From Treponema sp. (GTDB lineage: Bacteria > Spirochaetota > Spirochaetia > Treponematales > Treponemataceae), in assembly GCA_022510925.1 (NCBI GenBank), contig JAFLSO010000001.1, forward strand, positions 62,001 to 126,000: a stretch of DNA of 64,000 nucleotides. Reading direction: 5' to 3'. The notes under the pieces are model-generated. The model was not told the DNA's origin, searched no databases, and saw only the letters and a program-made list of their open reading frames with translations. Below are positions 8,689 to 17,917 of the stretch, one piece after another. Made by a program: the position numbers and the translations under genes. Positions within the stretch are counted from its first letter, which is position 1. Each line of letters opens with the position of its first letter.

Positions 8689-9834
8689 ATGCAGATAATT
8701 CCGATAGCCAGCGGCAAAGGCGGCGTAGGCAAAAGTTTATTGAGCGCGAATCTTGCCATAGCATTAGGGCAGACCGGCAAAAAAGTTATAATCGCGGACT
8801 TGGATTTAGGTTCCTCAAACTTGCATCTGGTAATAGGGCAGAAAGCCTCCAAGACGGGCATAGGAACTTTTCTGACGGGGCAGACTTCGTTCGAGGAGCT
8901 CGTGCAGCCCACGGACTATGAGAACGTGCGGTTCATCGCGGGCGACTCGGAGATTCCCGGGCTCACATCGCTTAAAGTCAGCCAGAAGAATGACCTTGTG
9001 CGGCATTTCACAAAACTGGACGCGGACTATCTGATTCTGGATTTGGGCGCGGGAACCCATCTTACGATTCTGGATATGTTCCTTCTTTCACCGCAGGGAA
9101 TCGTGGTCACAGCGCCCACCGTAACGGCCACGCTTAACGGCTACCTGTTCTTAAAGAACGTGGTTTTCCGCATGATGTACAACACTTTCCGCAAAGGCTC
9201 CGCCGCATACAAATATCTGGAGACGCTCAAGACCGACAGCGCCAGTCTCCAGAGGCTTTACATCCCCAAGCTCATAGAGACGCTGGAGCAGAAGGACCCT
9301 GAGAGCACGGCCCTGCTCAAAAAACGCATGCACGAATTCCATCCGCGCCTTGTCATGAACATGATAGACGACCCCAAGGACGCGGAGAAAGCGAATAAAA
9401 TCCGCCACAGCTGCCAGCAGTATCTGGGGCTTGACATAGAGCATCTGGGCGTGATTTACCGCGACACAATGCAGGACAAGGCCCTGTCATCGCGTCTTCC
9501 GGTGGTGGTGTATAAGCCTCAGGCCATAATTTCCCAGGCCATTTACCGCATCGCGGAAAAGATAATGCAGTCCGAGACGCTCACCTTTGACGACGCTTAC
9601 GACATCACCAAAGCCAGCGACACCAGTTTTGAGATAGCCACTGAGGAGGCCGCGGACGACTTCGGGCAGAAAATGGCGTATGTGGAGGAGCTTGCGGGCT
9701 CGGGCGTGCTTAGCGCGGGAGAGCTGGCGGAGGTTCTGAAGCAGCAGCAGTACGAGATGACCCAGTTGCGCGCTGAGAATAACCTGCTTAAGAAAAAGCT
9801 GGTTGAGGCGGCCGCGCAGGGATTTAAAGTTTGA
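8689..9834 (+). CDS. MinD/ParA-family P-loop ATPase
   Basis: A 381-residue MRP/MinD-type ATPase. The deviant Walker A is SGKGGVGKS (about residues 8-16), followed by IIADLDLGSSNLH and Walker B-like LILDLGAG. After the ATPase core (about 1-300) is a charged tail ending in a short coiled coil (LKQQQYEMTQLRAENNLLKKKL), reminiscent of adaptors for polar or flagellar placement such as FlhG, though identity is not proven. ATG 8689 is preferred to the longer frame because the TATAAT at 8676-8681 leaves a transcript beginning at this codon, and because the conserved MQIIPIASGKGG start matches the family. Confidence 0.85.
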   Translation: MQIIPIASGKGGVGKSLLSANLAIALGQTGKKVIIADLDLGSSNLHLVIGQKASKTGIGTFLTGQTSFEELVQPTDYENVRFIAGDSEIPGLTSLKVSQKNDLVRHFTKLDADYLILDLGAGTHLTILDMFLLSPQGIVVTAPTVTATLNGYLFLKNVVFRMMYNTFRKGSAAYKYLETLKTDSASLQRLYIPKLIETLEQKDPESTALLKKRMHEFHPRLVMNMIDDPKDAEKANKIRHSCQQYLGLDIEHLGVIYRDTMQDKALSSRLPVVVYKPQAIISQAIYRIAEKIMQSETLTFDDAYDITKASDTSFEIATEEAADDFGQKMAYVEELAGSGVLSAGELAEVLKQQQYEMTQLRAENNLLKKKLVEAAAQGFKV

Positions 9835-9992
9835 CTTCATGACGGGCAGGCCTTGCTGATCCGCGTTTGTGCCGTGGTCAGAGCCGCGCTCCGTGCGCTT
9901 TAAAAATTCCCGTCCGTCCGTTGTGGCAGGCGCAGGTATCATGCCGGCGGTCCTATGGAATTCAAAAGCAAAATAAAAACGAGGAAGATAAA

Positions 9993-10988
9993 ATGGCAGA
10001 CGCATTGCTTTACGTAAATTATCCCGGCTGGATACACCCGGAGATTTTCCCTGATGTTCCTGTGCTCGGACTTGTGCGCTGGTACGGCTTGATGTACATA
10101 TTCGCCTTTGCCACCGCTTTCCTTGTTCTTCGCAGGGAGCTTAAGGAAGGTGCCTTGGACAGCCCCGGACAAAAAGCCACCGAGGACGACATTTTCAGTT
10201 TCATAGCGTGCGGAATAATTTTCCTGATTCTGGGTGCCAGGATTTTCAGCACGCTGGTCTATGACACCAGCAGGTTTTACTGGAAAAAGCCCTGGCTTAT
10301 TTTCTGGCCGTTTGACACCGTCACAAAACGCTTTACGGGCCTTGTGGGCATGAGCTATCACGGCGGCTTCATAGGCGGGCTCATAGGCATGATACTCTGG
10401 TGCCGCATAAACAAGCGCCCCATGTGGAAGTGGATAGATGCCATGTGCGTGGCCATTCCGCTGGGATACACGTTCGGCAGGATAGGGAATTTCATGAACG
10501 GCGAGCTTTTCGGGCGCATAACCACCATGCCGTGGGGAATGGTTTTTCCCCGCGCGGAGCGTTTCAATGCCAGCTTGGAATGGGTAAGGGAATTCGCCGC
10601 CCGCTGCGGAATGACACTGGCGGAGGGGCAGCGCCTGGTGAATCTTCCGCGCCATCCCAGCCAGCTTTACGAGGCGCTTTTTGAGGGCGTTTTTCTTTGG
10701 TGCGTCCTGTGGCTGCTCAGAAAGCACAAGCCCTTCGACGGATTTATGGGCGGCATGTATACCGTGGGCTATGGCGCGGTTCGGTTCGTAATCGAATACT
10801 TCCGTGAGCCGGACGCGGACTTAGGGTACCGCATAAGCCGTGACGGAAGCGACGCAATTTACATGAACACATCGCTGCTGAATATAAGCACGGGGCAGAT
10901 TCTGTGCTTCATAATGATAACAGGCGGCCTTGTACTGCTTCTTGTGCGGTGGCTCCTTAGCAGAAAGAACGATAGCCGCGCGCAGTAA
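9993..10988 (+). CDS. lgt: Prolipoprotein diacylglyceryl transferase
   Basis: Lgt transfers diacylglycerol from phosphatidylglycerol to the lipobox cysteine of prolipoproteins in the inner membrane, the first step of lipoprotein maturation. The 331-residue sequence has seven hydrophobic segments and the Lgt signatures: SYHGGFIGG, GRIGNFMNGELFGR with the essential Arg and Asn, HPSQLYEA, and YFREPDADLGY near the C terminus. ATG 9993 is chosen because GAGGA lies 7 bases upstream and the protein then begins at the family position. It follows the MinD-like gene by 158 bases and ends before a clear terminator. Confidence 0.95.
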   Translation: MADALLYVNYPGWIHPEIFPDVPVLGLVRWYGLMYIFAFATAFLVLRRELKEGALDSPGQKATEDDIFSFIACGIIFLILGARIFSTLVYDTSRFYWKKPWLIFWPFDTVTKRFTGLVGMSYHGGFIGGLIGMILWCRINKRPMWKWIDAMCVAIPLGYTFGRIGNFMNGELFGRITTMPWGMVFPRAERFNASLEWVREFAARCGMTLAEGQRLVNLPRHPSQLYEALFEGVFLWCVLWLLRKHKPFDGFMGGMYTVGYGAVRFVIEYFREPDADLGYRISRDGSDAIYMNTSLLNISTGQILCFIMITGGLVLLLVRWLLSRKNDSRAQ

Positions 10989-11019
10989 AATCCATTCTTG
11001 ATAAAAATCATCTTCCGTT

Positions 11020-11050
11020 AGCCCCGTCACTTTTGGCGGGGCTCCGTTTT
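11020..11050 (+). terminator. Rho-independent terminator of lgt
   Basis: Stem AGCCCCG (11020-11026) and CGGGGCT (11037-11043), followed by ccgtttt. Confidence 0.6.
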
Positions 11051-11126
11051 CACTCATAATTCTGAGAAACACGCATAATCTAAAAGCAAAAGACAAGATA
11101 TGTCCGCGCAGGTATTCTCATGGCAC

Positions 11127-11172
11127 AAAAAAAGCCCCGTCCGGCAAGGCGAATCTTCTTGCGGACGGGGCT
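11127..11172 (-). terminator. Strong terminator of the chemoreceptor gene
   Basis: On the minus strand AGCCCCGTCCG pairs with CGGACGGGGCT (11172 down to 11132), immediately followed by a run of seven T (complement of 11127-11133). It lies 25 bases past the chemoreceptor stop. Confidence 0.85.
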
Positions 11173-11196
11173 GTGCTTTCGCAGATTTAGACTTTC

Positions 11197-13293
11197 TTAC
11201 ACCGTGAACAAGTCTATCTGCGAGCCAATCTTCTCTATTACGGTCTGAACTTCCTTAGAGATGTCGCTCAGCGCAACGCCGGTCTCGTTGATTTTGCGGG
11301 CGCCTATGCTCATCTCCTCCATGTTCTGCTTCATCACCTCAGTGGCCTCGCTCAGGTTCCTCATGTCATGCACTATGGACTCGCGCTGGGTTCCCATCTC
11401 GCGTGAGGACTTGCGCACTTCCACCGTGGTGTCATTCATGGTGCGGAGCGCCTCCGTAATCTGCTTGGAGCCTTCGTTCTGCTCCTCCATGGCGCTCTTA
11501 ATCTGAAGGACAAGCTGGTCTGTGTCCTGGATTTTCTGTGCCACGGCCGCAAGCGCGTCGCTGGATTCCTTGGATGAGTCAACCACTTCCGCAATGGAGC
11601 GCTGTATCTCTTTAAGCTGTACGCCTATGGTCTTGGACTGCGCCGATGAGGTCTCGGAGAGCTTGCGTATCTCATCCGCCACCACCGCGAATCCGCGTCC
11701 TGCCTCGCCCGCGTGGGCCGCCTCAATAGCGGCGTTCATGGCAAGAAGGTTAGTCTGGCTCGCTATGGATGATATGGCCACGTTGGCGTCATGCAGCATC
11801 TTGGACTGCGTCTCAATCTGCTTGATTTTCTCGTTAACCACCTGCTGCTTCTGGAAGCCTGTGTCGGCGTTGACCTCAAGCATCTTGAAGGAGTCGCCCA
11901 TTTTCTCCACGGACTTGTTCACGGACGAGATGTTTCCAATCATCTCCTCCACTGCGGCGCTGGCCTGTGTCACGCCCGCGCTCTGCGTCTCTATCTGGCT
12001 GTCGAGCTTTGTGATGTTTGCGGAGATGGAGCTTATGGAGCCGTTGGCCTCCTGCACGTTGTTGCCCTGCATGTTTATCTGGCTGTGTATGCTGTCTATG
12101 TTCGCTATAATCTCCGTGATGGCGCTTGACGTGTCCTCGGTGCTGGCGGAAAGGTTCTGTCCGTTAAGCGCCAGAGCGTCCTTGGACTCCTTTACGTCGC
12201 GCATGATTGTCTGTAGCCTGTCGCAGAATTTGTTGAAGTTGCCCACCAGTATGCCAATCTCGTCCACGTGCTTGATTGTTATGCGCTTGGTAAGATCCGC
12301 CTCTCCTGTGGCCAGGTCCTCCACGGAGGCAGTGATGTTCTTGATGCGCTTCATGATGGTGTGTATGAACATGTAGCCCAGGAATATAAGCACGGCGCTC
12401 ACCGCCAGCGCTATGGGAGAGGCCACCTTGACGGTCGTCCCTCTTATGGCCGCTATGTCTTCAAGCGATTTTCCTATGAAGAGCATGCCGGTGATTTTTC
12501 CGTCGTCATTAGGAATAGGATTGTAGATGGTGTAGTGGTCATGCCCCACCAGTGTGTTAAGGCCCACGTAAGTCTGCCCTTTGTACAGTACCTGCTGCAG
12601 TATGTTGTCGTTGTCAAGCACGGTTCCCACCACGTTAGGCAGTGTTGACACCACGCGCGTGTTGCCCGCGAATATGGTGCACTCCACGTTGTAGCCGTTC
12701 CGCATGAGGTTTATGAAATCCTCTGATGTAAGGTCATAGGTGAACACGGAGGCTCCCGCCAGGCGGCCCTCATGATAGATGGGGTAGGCGTAGGTCATGG
12801 CATAGGGAGTCTGGTCTATGGGCTCGTACGCATAGGCGGAATTCCCCCCCAGCGCGCGCTTCACCGCATAGTTAGAGGATATGTTTGTGCCTGCCTTGAA
12901 ACCGCTCTCTCCGCCGGCCACCACGCGGCCAGTGCTGTCGGTGAACGCCATGAAGTCGTAGTCCAGCTTGCCGGTGTAGTCAGCTATTATGGAGCGCAGC
13001 TTGGGAGTGTCATTCTCCGCCAAGGCGAGCTGAACGTCTCCGCGCATCGATGAAATGAATGAGTATGAGTTCAGCGTGATCACCCAGTCCTCAAGAACGC
13101 GCTGGGCGCCTGCAGCGGTGTAATTGAGTTGCTCCTCCTCTTTAGCTTTTTGATTTTTATCAAAAATACCTAAAGTAAGGGCCGTGAACATTACCTCCGA
13201 GATAATAACCATTCCTCCGATTATGGCCGTAAGTTTTGTAGAAAGTTTGATGTCACGCTTGTTAATGTCTAATTTCGTCCTCTTCTCTTTCAT
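11197..13293 (-). CDS. Methyl-accepting chemotaxis protein with Cache sensor
   Basis: A 698-residue chemoreceptor. Order: transmembrane helix (about residues 20-43), periplasmic Cache-type domain (about 45-285, with [18 protein letters not shown] and [16 protein letters not shown]), a second transmembrane helix (about 290-310), HAMP (about 312-365) and the signalling domain with the hairpin tip [19 protein letters not shown]. It senses a small ligand in the periplasm and feeds CheA/CheW; the ligand is unknown. ATG 13293 is preferred to TTG 13299 because AGAGAGG is spaced about 10 bases from it. Transcription is isolated between its own promoter and terminator. Confidence 0.92.
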   Translation of the reverse strand: MKEKRTKLDINKRDIKLSTKLTAIIGGMVIISEVMFTALTLGIFDKNQKAKEEEQLNYTAAGAQRVLEDWVITLNSYSFISSMRGDVQLALAENDTPKLRSIIADYTGKLDYDFMAFTDSTGRVVAGGESGFKAGTNISSNYAVKRALGGNSAYAYEPIDQTPYAMTYAYPIYHEGRLAGASVFTYDLTSEDFINLMRNGYNVECTIFAGNTRVVSTLPNVVGTVLDNDNILQQVLYKGQTYVGLNTLVGHDHYTIYNPIPNDDGKITGMLFIGKSLEDIAAIRGTTVKVASPIALAVSAVLIFLGYMFIHTIMKRIKNITASVEDLATGEADLTKRITIKHVDEIGILVGNFNKFCDRLQTIMRDVKESKDALALNGQNLSASTEDTSSAITEIIANIDSIHSQINMQGNNVQEANGSISSISANITKLDSQIETQSAGVTQASAAVEEMIGNISSVNKSVEKMGDSFKMLEVNADTGFQKQQVVNEKIKQIETQSKMLHDANVAISSIASQTNLLAMNAAIEAAHAGEAGRGFAVVADEIRKLSETSSAQSKTIGVQLKEIQRSIAEVVDSSKESSDALAAVAQKIQDTDQLVLQIKSAMEEQNEGSKQITEALRTMNDTTVEVRKSSREMGTQRESIVHDMRNLSEATEVMKQNMEEMSIGARKINETGVALSDISKEVQTVIEKIGSQIDLFTV

Positions 13294-13335
13294 TTGCAAT
13301 ATACCTCTCTGTTGCGTTTTTTCTATGACCCCTAT

Positions 13336-13365
13336 ATTATATTATATTATATATTGTATTGTAAA
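13336..13365 (-). promoter_or_regulatory. Chemoreceptor promoter with pentanucleotide repeat
   Basis: On the minus strand TTTACA (13365-13360) and TATAAT (13341-13336) with an 18-base spacer. The spacer and -10 are made of repeated AATAT units, so TATAAT also occurs at spacings of 8 and 13. The leader is about 36 bases with a normal Shine-Dalgarno. Confidence 0.6.
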
Positions 13366-13429
13366 GAAAAAAGCACTGTTATATTGTAATAAGTGTATTT
13401 TGGTTCCGGGGCGGAATTCCATAATCTAC

Positions 13430-13458
13430 TTGACTAACATCGCTTGTTTTGGTAACAT
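13430..13458 (+). promoter_or_regulatory. Promoter of tRNA-Ala
   Basis: TTGACT (13430-13435), a 17-base spacer and TAACAT (13453-13458), 12 bases before the tRNA. Confidence 0.7.
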
Positions 13459-13470
13459 CTGCATATACAT

Positions 13471-13544
13471 GGGGGTGTAGCTCACCTGGCTAGAGCGCAT
13501 GCATGGCATGCATGAGGTAAGGGGTTCAAGTCCCCTCATCTCCA
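13471..13544 (+). tRNA. tRNA-Ala (GGC)
   Basis: Full cloverleaf: acceptor GGGGGTG with CATCTCC, D arm GCTC/GAGC, anticodon stem CATGC/GCATG with loop ATGGCAT (anticodon GGC, reading GCC), T arm AGGGG-TTCAAGT-CCCCT, discriminator A. CCA is not encoded. It has its own promoter and terminator. Confidence 0.95.
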
Positions 13545-13559
13545 TATTTTTTCATAAGT

Positions 13560-13590
13560 TGCCGGCTTCTTGAATGTTGCCGGTTTTTTA
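13560..13590 (+). terminator. Terminator of tRNA-Ala
   Basis: GCCGGC (13561-13566) pairs with GCCGGT (13579-13584), followed by six T. Confidence 0.7.
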
Positions 13591-13613
13591 AAACAAGTTT
13601 AAGAAATTGAATT

Positions 13614-14153
13614 ATGCTGAAATCCGTCCGACCAGAGGCAATCCAGGAGAATGTTTTTAAACTGATAGGCAGGGACTGGCTGCTCGTTACCGCAGGCTCC
13701 TCGGTGACTGACGGGGAGGGGAACGGGCGCGTGAACACCATGACGGCCAGCTGGGGCGGCATGGGCATTCTGTGGAACAAGCCCGTGGCCACCGTTTACC
13801 TCAGGCCCTCCCGCTATACCAAGGAGCTTGTGGACTCAAGCGAGACTTTTTCTTTAAGCGTGCTGCCGGAAAAATACAGGTCCGCGCTGGACTACTGCGG
13901 AAAGCATTCCGGGCGTGACGGAGACAAAATCAGTGCCGCCAGGCTGAGCGTGGAATACATGAACGAGACTCCGTGGATAGCGGAGGCCAGGCTTGTTTTT
14001 GTGTGCCGCAAGCTTTACGCGCAGGAGCTGAATCCTTTCAGCTTTACCGATGAGCTTGTATGCAGGCAGAATTACCGCAAGGATGATTTTCATACCATGT
14101 ACATAGGCGAGATACTTAAAGTCATGGTGGACGCCAAGGACCTTAAAAAATGA
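13614..14153 (+). CDS. Flavin reductase-like domain protein
   Basis: A 179-residue protein of the flavoredoxin/flavin reductase-like, FMN-binding split-barrel family: NTMTASWGGMGILWNKPVAT and VYLRPSRYTKELVDSSETFS are the characteristic strand-loop segments that hold FMN, and FSLSVLPEKYRSALDYCGKHSGRDGDKI is typical of anaerobe members. It probably binds flavin and transfers electrons; partner and substrate are unknown. There is no good Shine-Dalgarno; a weak -35/-10 pair (TTGCCG, 17 bases, TAAGAA at 13600-13605) ends 8 bases before the ATG, so the mRNA may be nearly leaderless. The stop overlaps the next start (ATGA). Confidence 0.85.
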   Translation: MLKSVRPEAIQENVFKLIGRDWLLVTAGSSVTDGEGNGRVNTMTASWGGMGILWNKPVATVYLRPSRYTKELVDSSETFSLSVLPEKYRSALDYCGKHSGRDGDKISAARLSVEYMNETPWIAEARLVFVCRKLYAQELNPFSFTDELVCRQNYRKDDFHTMYIGEILKVMVDAKDLKK

Positions 14154-14935
14154 AAGTGTGGGAGAAAAGTTTCTGGCGCATGGCTTCCATAGCGGGGACT
14201 GTTTTTACCGCGGCATGCCTGGTGGTGAGCCTGTGGCAGTTTTTTGTGATGAGGCCCACCGAGGACTTTACCCCTCTTATGTATGTGGGCGTAATCGTGA
14301 ATTCCATAGCGTTCTTTGGTTTTGTATACATACTTCTGAATCCCGTGAATTTCGCCATCTATGCCTTTGTGTTTTATGTTTACGGACTGGGGAATATTCT
14401 GGATAACGGGCATGCCCTGGGCTTTGTGTGCGTTTTCACTACGTTCGCTTTTATGTACGCGCTGGGAGTTCTTTCCACCCACAGGGCCCTGAAAATAACA
14501 CTGCTCTCCATACTGCCGCTCGCGCTGACGGGTTTTCAGTTCTACCGCGAGGGCGTGCTGTACGGCATGATTACGGTGATGCATCTTATAGGCCTTGTCT
14601 TCATGCTGTTCTTGGTGTGCCTCTTGTTCTGCCCGCGCTTCGAGGAGCTTAAGGAGCGCCGCATAACGCGCGAGCTAAGCACGGAGGATTTCTCGACGCA
14701 GGACGTGGACTGGCTTACTAAAGTTCTTTCCGGCAAAAAGTACGTGGAGGTTGCGCACGATTCCGGCGTGTCGGAGAGCAAAGTCAAGACGCGCATGCTT
14801 GAGCTCTACCAGATGCTTGGCGTGCATGACAGAACGGAATTCCTTATGTTCTACCACAACTCCACGTTCGTGCTTTCGGATACCGTTCCGTCATTTGAGG
14901 AGAACCGCATTAACGCTGACATGCTGCGCTTCTGA
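14150..14935 (+). CDS. Membrane protein with C-terminal LuxR-like HTH
   Basis: A 261-residue protein with about six hydrophobic helices in residues 8-165 followed by a cytoplasmic LuxR-like helix-turn-helix: VDWLTKVLSGKKYVEVAHDS, then GVSESKVKTRMLELYQMLGV and DRTEFL. The helix-turn-helix is in the usual C-terminal place, so it is likely a membrane-bound transcription factor or one-component sensor. It is translationally coupled to the flavin reductase-like gene (4-base overlap), which suggests a redox or flavin-linked signal, an inference. Its 3' end overlaps the convergent DJ-1 gene by 26 bases. Confidence 0.75.
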   Translation: MKVWEKSFWRMASIAGTVFTAACLVVSLWQFFVMRPTEDFTPLMYVGVIVNSIAFFGFVYILLNPVNFAIYAFVFYVYGLGNILDNGHALGFVCVFTTFAFMYALGVLSTHRALKITLLSILPLALTGFQFYREGVLYGMITVMHLIGLVFMLFLVCLLFCPRFEELKERRITRELSTEDFSTQDVDWLTKVLSGKKYVEVAHDSGVSESKVKTRMLELYQMLGVHDRTEFLMFYHNSTFVLSDTVPSFEENRINADMLRF

Positions 14936-15488
14936 TTTTCTCTTTGACCTCAGCGCCGCACAGAATGCCCACCAGCTCCATGGCGAATTCCTCCGCCGCT
15001 CCGGGTCCGCGCGCCGTTATAAGGTCTCCGTCACGCACGAACGGCACTCCGCTCCTGTGACCGCTTTTGCAGGATCTGGACGTGTCGCTGTAGTCCTCCA
15101 TTCCGGGATAGCACGTCCATGATTTTCCGTCCAGCGCGCCGGTAAGGCTTAGAACCACCGCGGGCGCCGCGCATATTGCCGCCACGTATTTTTTCCCTGA
15201 GAGCATGTTTTTTATGAAATCCAGCGCCATGGGATTACCCGCTATGTTTGACGCTCCGGGCATGCCGCCGGGAACTATCACCATGTCGGGCAGGGAGCCC
15301 TGCTCCATGAAGTCCCTGAGCGTCTTGTCCGCAGTTACGGGAATGCCGTGCGAGCCTGTCACCGTGAGTGACGTGCCGTCCGCTGAAAGGGTCGTGACAT
15401 TCACTTCCGCACGCCGCAGATAGTCCACCGGAGTGAGGGCCTCTATCTCCTCGAATCCGTTGGCCAGAATGACCGCTGCTGTTCTCAT
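14910..15488 (-). CDS. DJ-1/PfpI family protein
   Basis: A 192-residue DJ-1-type protein with a class I glutamine amidotransferase-like fold. Visible are ANGFEEIEALTPVDYLRRA (the Glu near residue 15 that hydrogen-bonds the cysteine), MVIVPGGMPGASN, and the nucleophile elbow AAICAAPAVV with the conserved reactive cysteine, then TCYPGME and TARGPGAAEEFAMELV. Members include glyoxalase III-like and protein-repair or oxidative-stress proteins. ATG 15488 is chosen because AAGGAG lies 7 bases upstream; the longer frame to 15659 has no support and would cross the divergent promoter. Confidence 0.9.
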   Translation of the reverse strand: MRTAAVILANGFEEIEALTPVDYLRRAEVNVTTLSADGTSLTVTGSHGIPVTADKTLRDFMEQGSLPDMVIVPGGMPGASNIAGNPMALDFIKNMLSGKKYVAAICAAPAVVLSLTGALDGKSWTCYPGMEDYSDTSRSCKSGHRSGVPFVRDGDLITARGPGAAEEFAMELVGILCGAEVKEKIRSAACQR

Positions 15489-15613
15489 TTTTTTCTCCTT
15501 TTTTACAGGACTCAGTTGTTTTGCTGTGACTTTGTGAATCCTCCTGAATTGTAGCACATAGCGGGGCCGGGAGCAATCGTGCCCGTCCTTGAGGCGTGCT
15601 GAATCATCCGCGG

Positions 15614-15642
15614 TTGAAATTATGAACCCAATAAAGTAGAAT
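15614..15642 (+). promoter_or_regulatory. Promoter of the REC-STAS-REC gene (leaderless)
   Basis: TTGAAA (15614-15619), a 17-base spacer and TAGAAT (15637-15642), then 8 bases to ATG 15651 with no Shine-Dalgarno. Confidence 0.6.
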
Positions 15643-15650
15643 ATGCGGGT

Positions 15651-16901
15651 ATGAAACAAGTTCTGCTCATAGACACCACTTCCGTTTTCCGCGAGTATTT
15701 GAAGGCCAAACTTGAGGCCGAGCAGGTGCAGGTGGAGATGGCCACCAGCAAGCGCGACGCCTTCATTAAGCTTATCACCATGCTGCCGGATTTGGTCATC
15801 ATGGAGTTGGAGAGCGGTTCCATGAGCGAGATGCAGCTGGACTTACTGCGCAAGAAAGTGCGCGACCCCAACGCGCGTAAGATTCCCATAGTGGCCACCG
15901 GGCCCACGCTTGCGCGCACAAAAATAGCCACGCTTGCGGAATTCGGCATAGTGAAGTATTTTAACCGACCCATAAAGTTCACGGTGTTTTTTGCGAGCAT
16001 AGCGACTATTCTTAAGACCCGGTTTTCCGTGGACGAGACTCCGTGCATGGTGGACATGCACATTAACGGGAACATCATTTTCATAGAGATAGCGCAGGGC
16101 CTTAACCGCGACAAAATAGCCATGCTTAAGTACAAGCTCCCCGAGGTCATAGTGAGCAACAGCCTGACCAGCCCCAAGCTTATTCTGATGCTCTCTGACA
16201 TGCACCTTACTTTCATAGATGGTGCGAACCTGGAGCTGCTTTTAAACAATGTGTGCGTGGGAAGCGGAATAACCATGAGGAACATAAAAGTTCTGACCAC
16301 GGATCAGTTCGTTAAGGATTTGATTGCGGGGCATGAGCAGTACGCGGGCATGGAGGTGGGCTCGAAGCTCATGGATGTGGCGGGCGGACTTGTGGAGAAC
16401 AGGCCTTTCGCGAGCCTTACAGAGATAGCCACGGACAGGATTCTGAATTCAGACGCGTTCGCGGATTACGGCAGCGTGGAGGTAAGGTTCGGAAACGACT
16501 CCGAGTCCGAGAGCGACGAGAGCAACGGAATCATACTTAAAGTGGCCATAGTTGACGAGGACGTGATTGTGCGCAAGCTTTTGCAGAACGCTTTTTCCGC
16601 CATAAGCGCTGAGTGCGTCCTGTTTGAGTCCGGGAATGAATTCGTCACTTCCGTGATAGAGAAAAAAACGTACGACTTTGTGGTGCTGGACCTGTACATC
16701 TCTGACATGGACGGTTTCAGCATACTGCGCACTTTGCAGCGCCACAATTTTGAGGCGCCTGTCCTTATTTACTCGCAGGCCGTGCAGCGCGACGCGGTCA
16801 TACAGGCGCTGAGTCTGGGCGCGAAAAGTTTTCTTGTTAAGCCGCAGCATCCCACTGTGATAGTGCGCAAGGCGGTGGAGCTTCTTCACGCCGAGGATTA
16901 G
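15651..16901 (+). CDS. Two-receiver protein with central STAS-like domain
   Basis: A 416-residue protein without a DNA-binding domain. The first receiver-like domain (about 1-125) lacks the phospho-acceptor: VIMEL has Glu where Asp is expected. The middle (about 132-245: NGNIIFIEIAQGLNRDKIAM, MLSDMHLTFIDGANLELL) resembles a STAS domain. The C-terminal receiver (about 297-416) is complete, with VDED, phospho-acceptor FVVLDLYIS (Asp near 345), the S of YSQA and SFLVKP lysine. The protein probably receives phosphate only at the second receiver and acts through contacts. No histidine kinase is in the window, so the partner is unknown. Confidence 0.8.
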   Translation: MKQVLLIDTTSVFREYLKAKLEAEQVQVEMATSKRDAFIKLITMLPDLVIMELESGSMSEMQLDLLRKKVRDPNARKIPIVATGPTLARTKIATLAEFGIVKYFNRPIKFTVFFASIATILKTRFSVDETPCMVDMHINGNIIFIEIAQGLNRDKIAMLKYKLPEVIVSNSLTSPKLILMLSDMHLTFIDGANLELLLNNVCVGSGITMRNIKVLTTDQFVKDLIAGHEQYAGMEVGSKLMDVAGGLVENRPFASLTEIATDRILNSDAFADYGSVEVRFGNDSESESDESNGIILKVAIVDEDVIVRKLLQNAFSAISAECVLFESGNEFVTSVIEKKTYDFVVLDLYISDMDGFSILRTLQRHNFEAPVLIYSQAVQRDAVIQALSLGAKSFLVKPQHPTVIVRKAVELLHAED

Positions 16902-16958
16902 TTTTATATAAAACTGTCCGCATTGCGCTCGGATATTGCCTTGGATGGAGGCCACGTT

Positions 16959-17807
16959 ATGAGCGGGGATTTCATAAAAACCAATTATCACTGCCACACT
17001 TTGTTCTGCGACGGAAAGAATTCCGTGGAGGAGATGGTGGAGGCCGCGGCTCAGAAAGGATTCTCCGTGCTGGGCCTGAGCGGGCATTCCATGTATCCGT
17101 TCGCGGGACGCTGGCACATAGCGCCCAGGGAACATGGCGCGTACTCTGAGGCGGTGCGCGCGGCGGCGGAGAAATACCGCGGGCAGATAGAGGTTCTGTG
17201 CGGCTTTGAGGCGGACTACGTTCCTTTTGTCTGCGCGCCGGATTACAGGAATTACGCTGAATTCAATCCTGATTTTCTGGTCGGCTCGGTCCACTATGTC
17301 ACTGACGGGCACGGGTATTTTGAGGCGGACGGAAGCGCGGAGTCTGTGAGCGCCGGGATAAAAAAAATGTTCAACGGCAGCGCCAGAAAAGCGGTGCAGA
17401 CATATTTTGCTTTAGAGCGCGAGATGCTGGAGAAAGGGAATTTCACTTTCTTAGGTCATGCGGATTTAATACGGATGCAGAACAAGGCGCTGGATTTGTT
17501 TGACGAGAAAGACGGATGGTATGTGCGGGAATTAAAGTCCGTGGCGAAGGCTGCCTTAAAGGCGGGCGTGTGCGTGGAGATAAACATGGGCGGCATGGCA
17601 CGAGGCTATTTTGAGAGTCCGTATCCTTCTCTGGATTTTCTAAGGATTTTCCGTGAGCTCGGAGTTCCCGCTGTGATAAGCTCTGACGCGCATCGGACGG
17701 AGCATCTGGACTTTGGCTTTGATTATGCGGTCCAGTATGCGCGGGAAGCCGGATATAAGGAGCTGCATTATCTTACCGCCGGCTCTCTGAAATCTCAGAG
17801 AATATGA
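16959..17807 (+). CDS. PHP-domain histidinol phosphatase-like protein
   Basis: A 282-residue PHP-superfamily metallophosphoesterase of the HisK type. Metal ligands are visible as NYHCHTLFCDG (HxH), GFSVLGLSGHS, GFEADY, LVGSVHYV, FLGHADLI and SSDAHR near the C terminus. HisK enzymes dephosphorylate L-histidinol phosphate, but no other his gene is nearby, so the substrate is uncertain. ATG 16959 is preferred over TTG 16923 because GGAGG lies 7 bases upstream. It follows the receiver gene by 57 bases and could share its promoter. Confidence 0.88.
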   Translation: MSGDFIKTNYHCHTLFCDGKNSVEEMVEAAAQKGFSVLGLSGHSMYPFAGRWHIAPREHGAYSEAVRAAAEKYRGQIEVLCGFEADYVPFVCAPDYRNYAEFNPDFLVGSVHYVTDGHGYFEADGSAESVSAGIKKMFNGSARKAVQTYFALEREMLEKGNFTFLGHADLIRMQNKALDLFDEKDGWYVRELKSVAKAALKAGVCVEINMGGMARGYFESPYPSLDFLRIFRELGVPAVISSDAHRTEHLDFGFDYAVQYAREAGYKELHYLTAGSLKSQRI

Positions 17808-17917
17808 TGTGCCGGGCGGAATTAAGCGCGGATGAAAAGGATGCGCTGAATCTGCCGCACCGGTTCCGCGCCTGATTCTGACTGCTCTCTGCGGACGAAT
17901 GCGGCTCTCCGGGAAGT

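Noticed and set aside
15489..15659. Upstream extension of the DJ-1 frame
   Set aside because: It has no Shine-Dalgarno, would cross the divergent promoter and does not match the family's N terminus.
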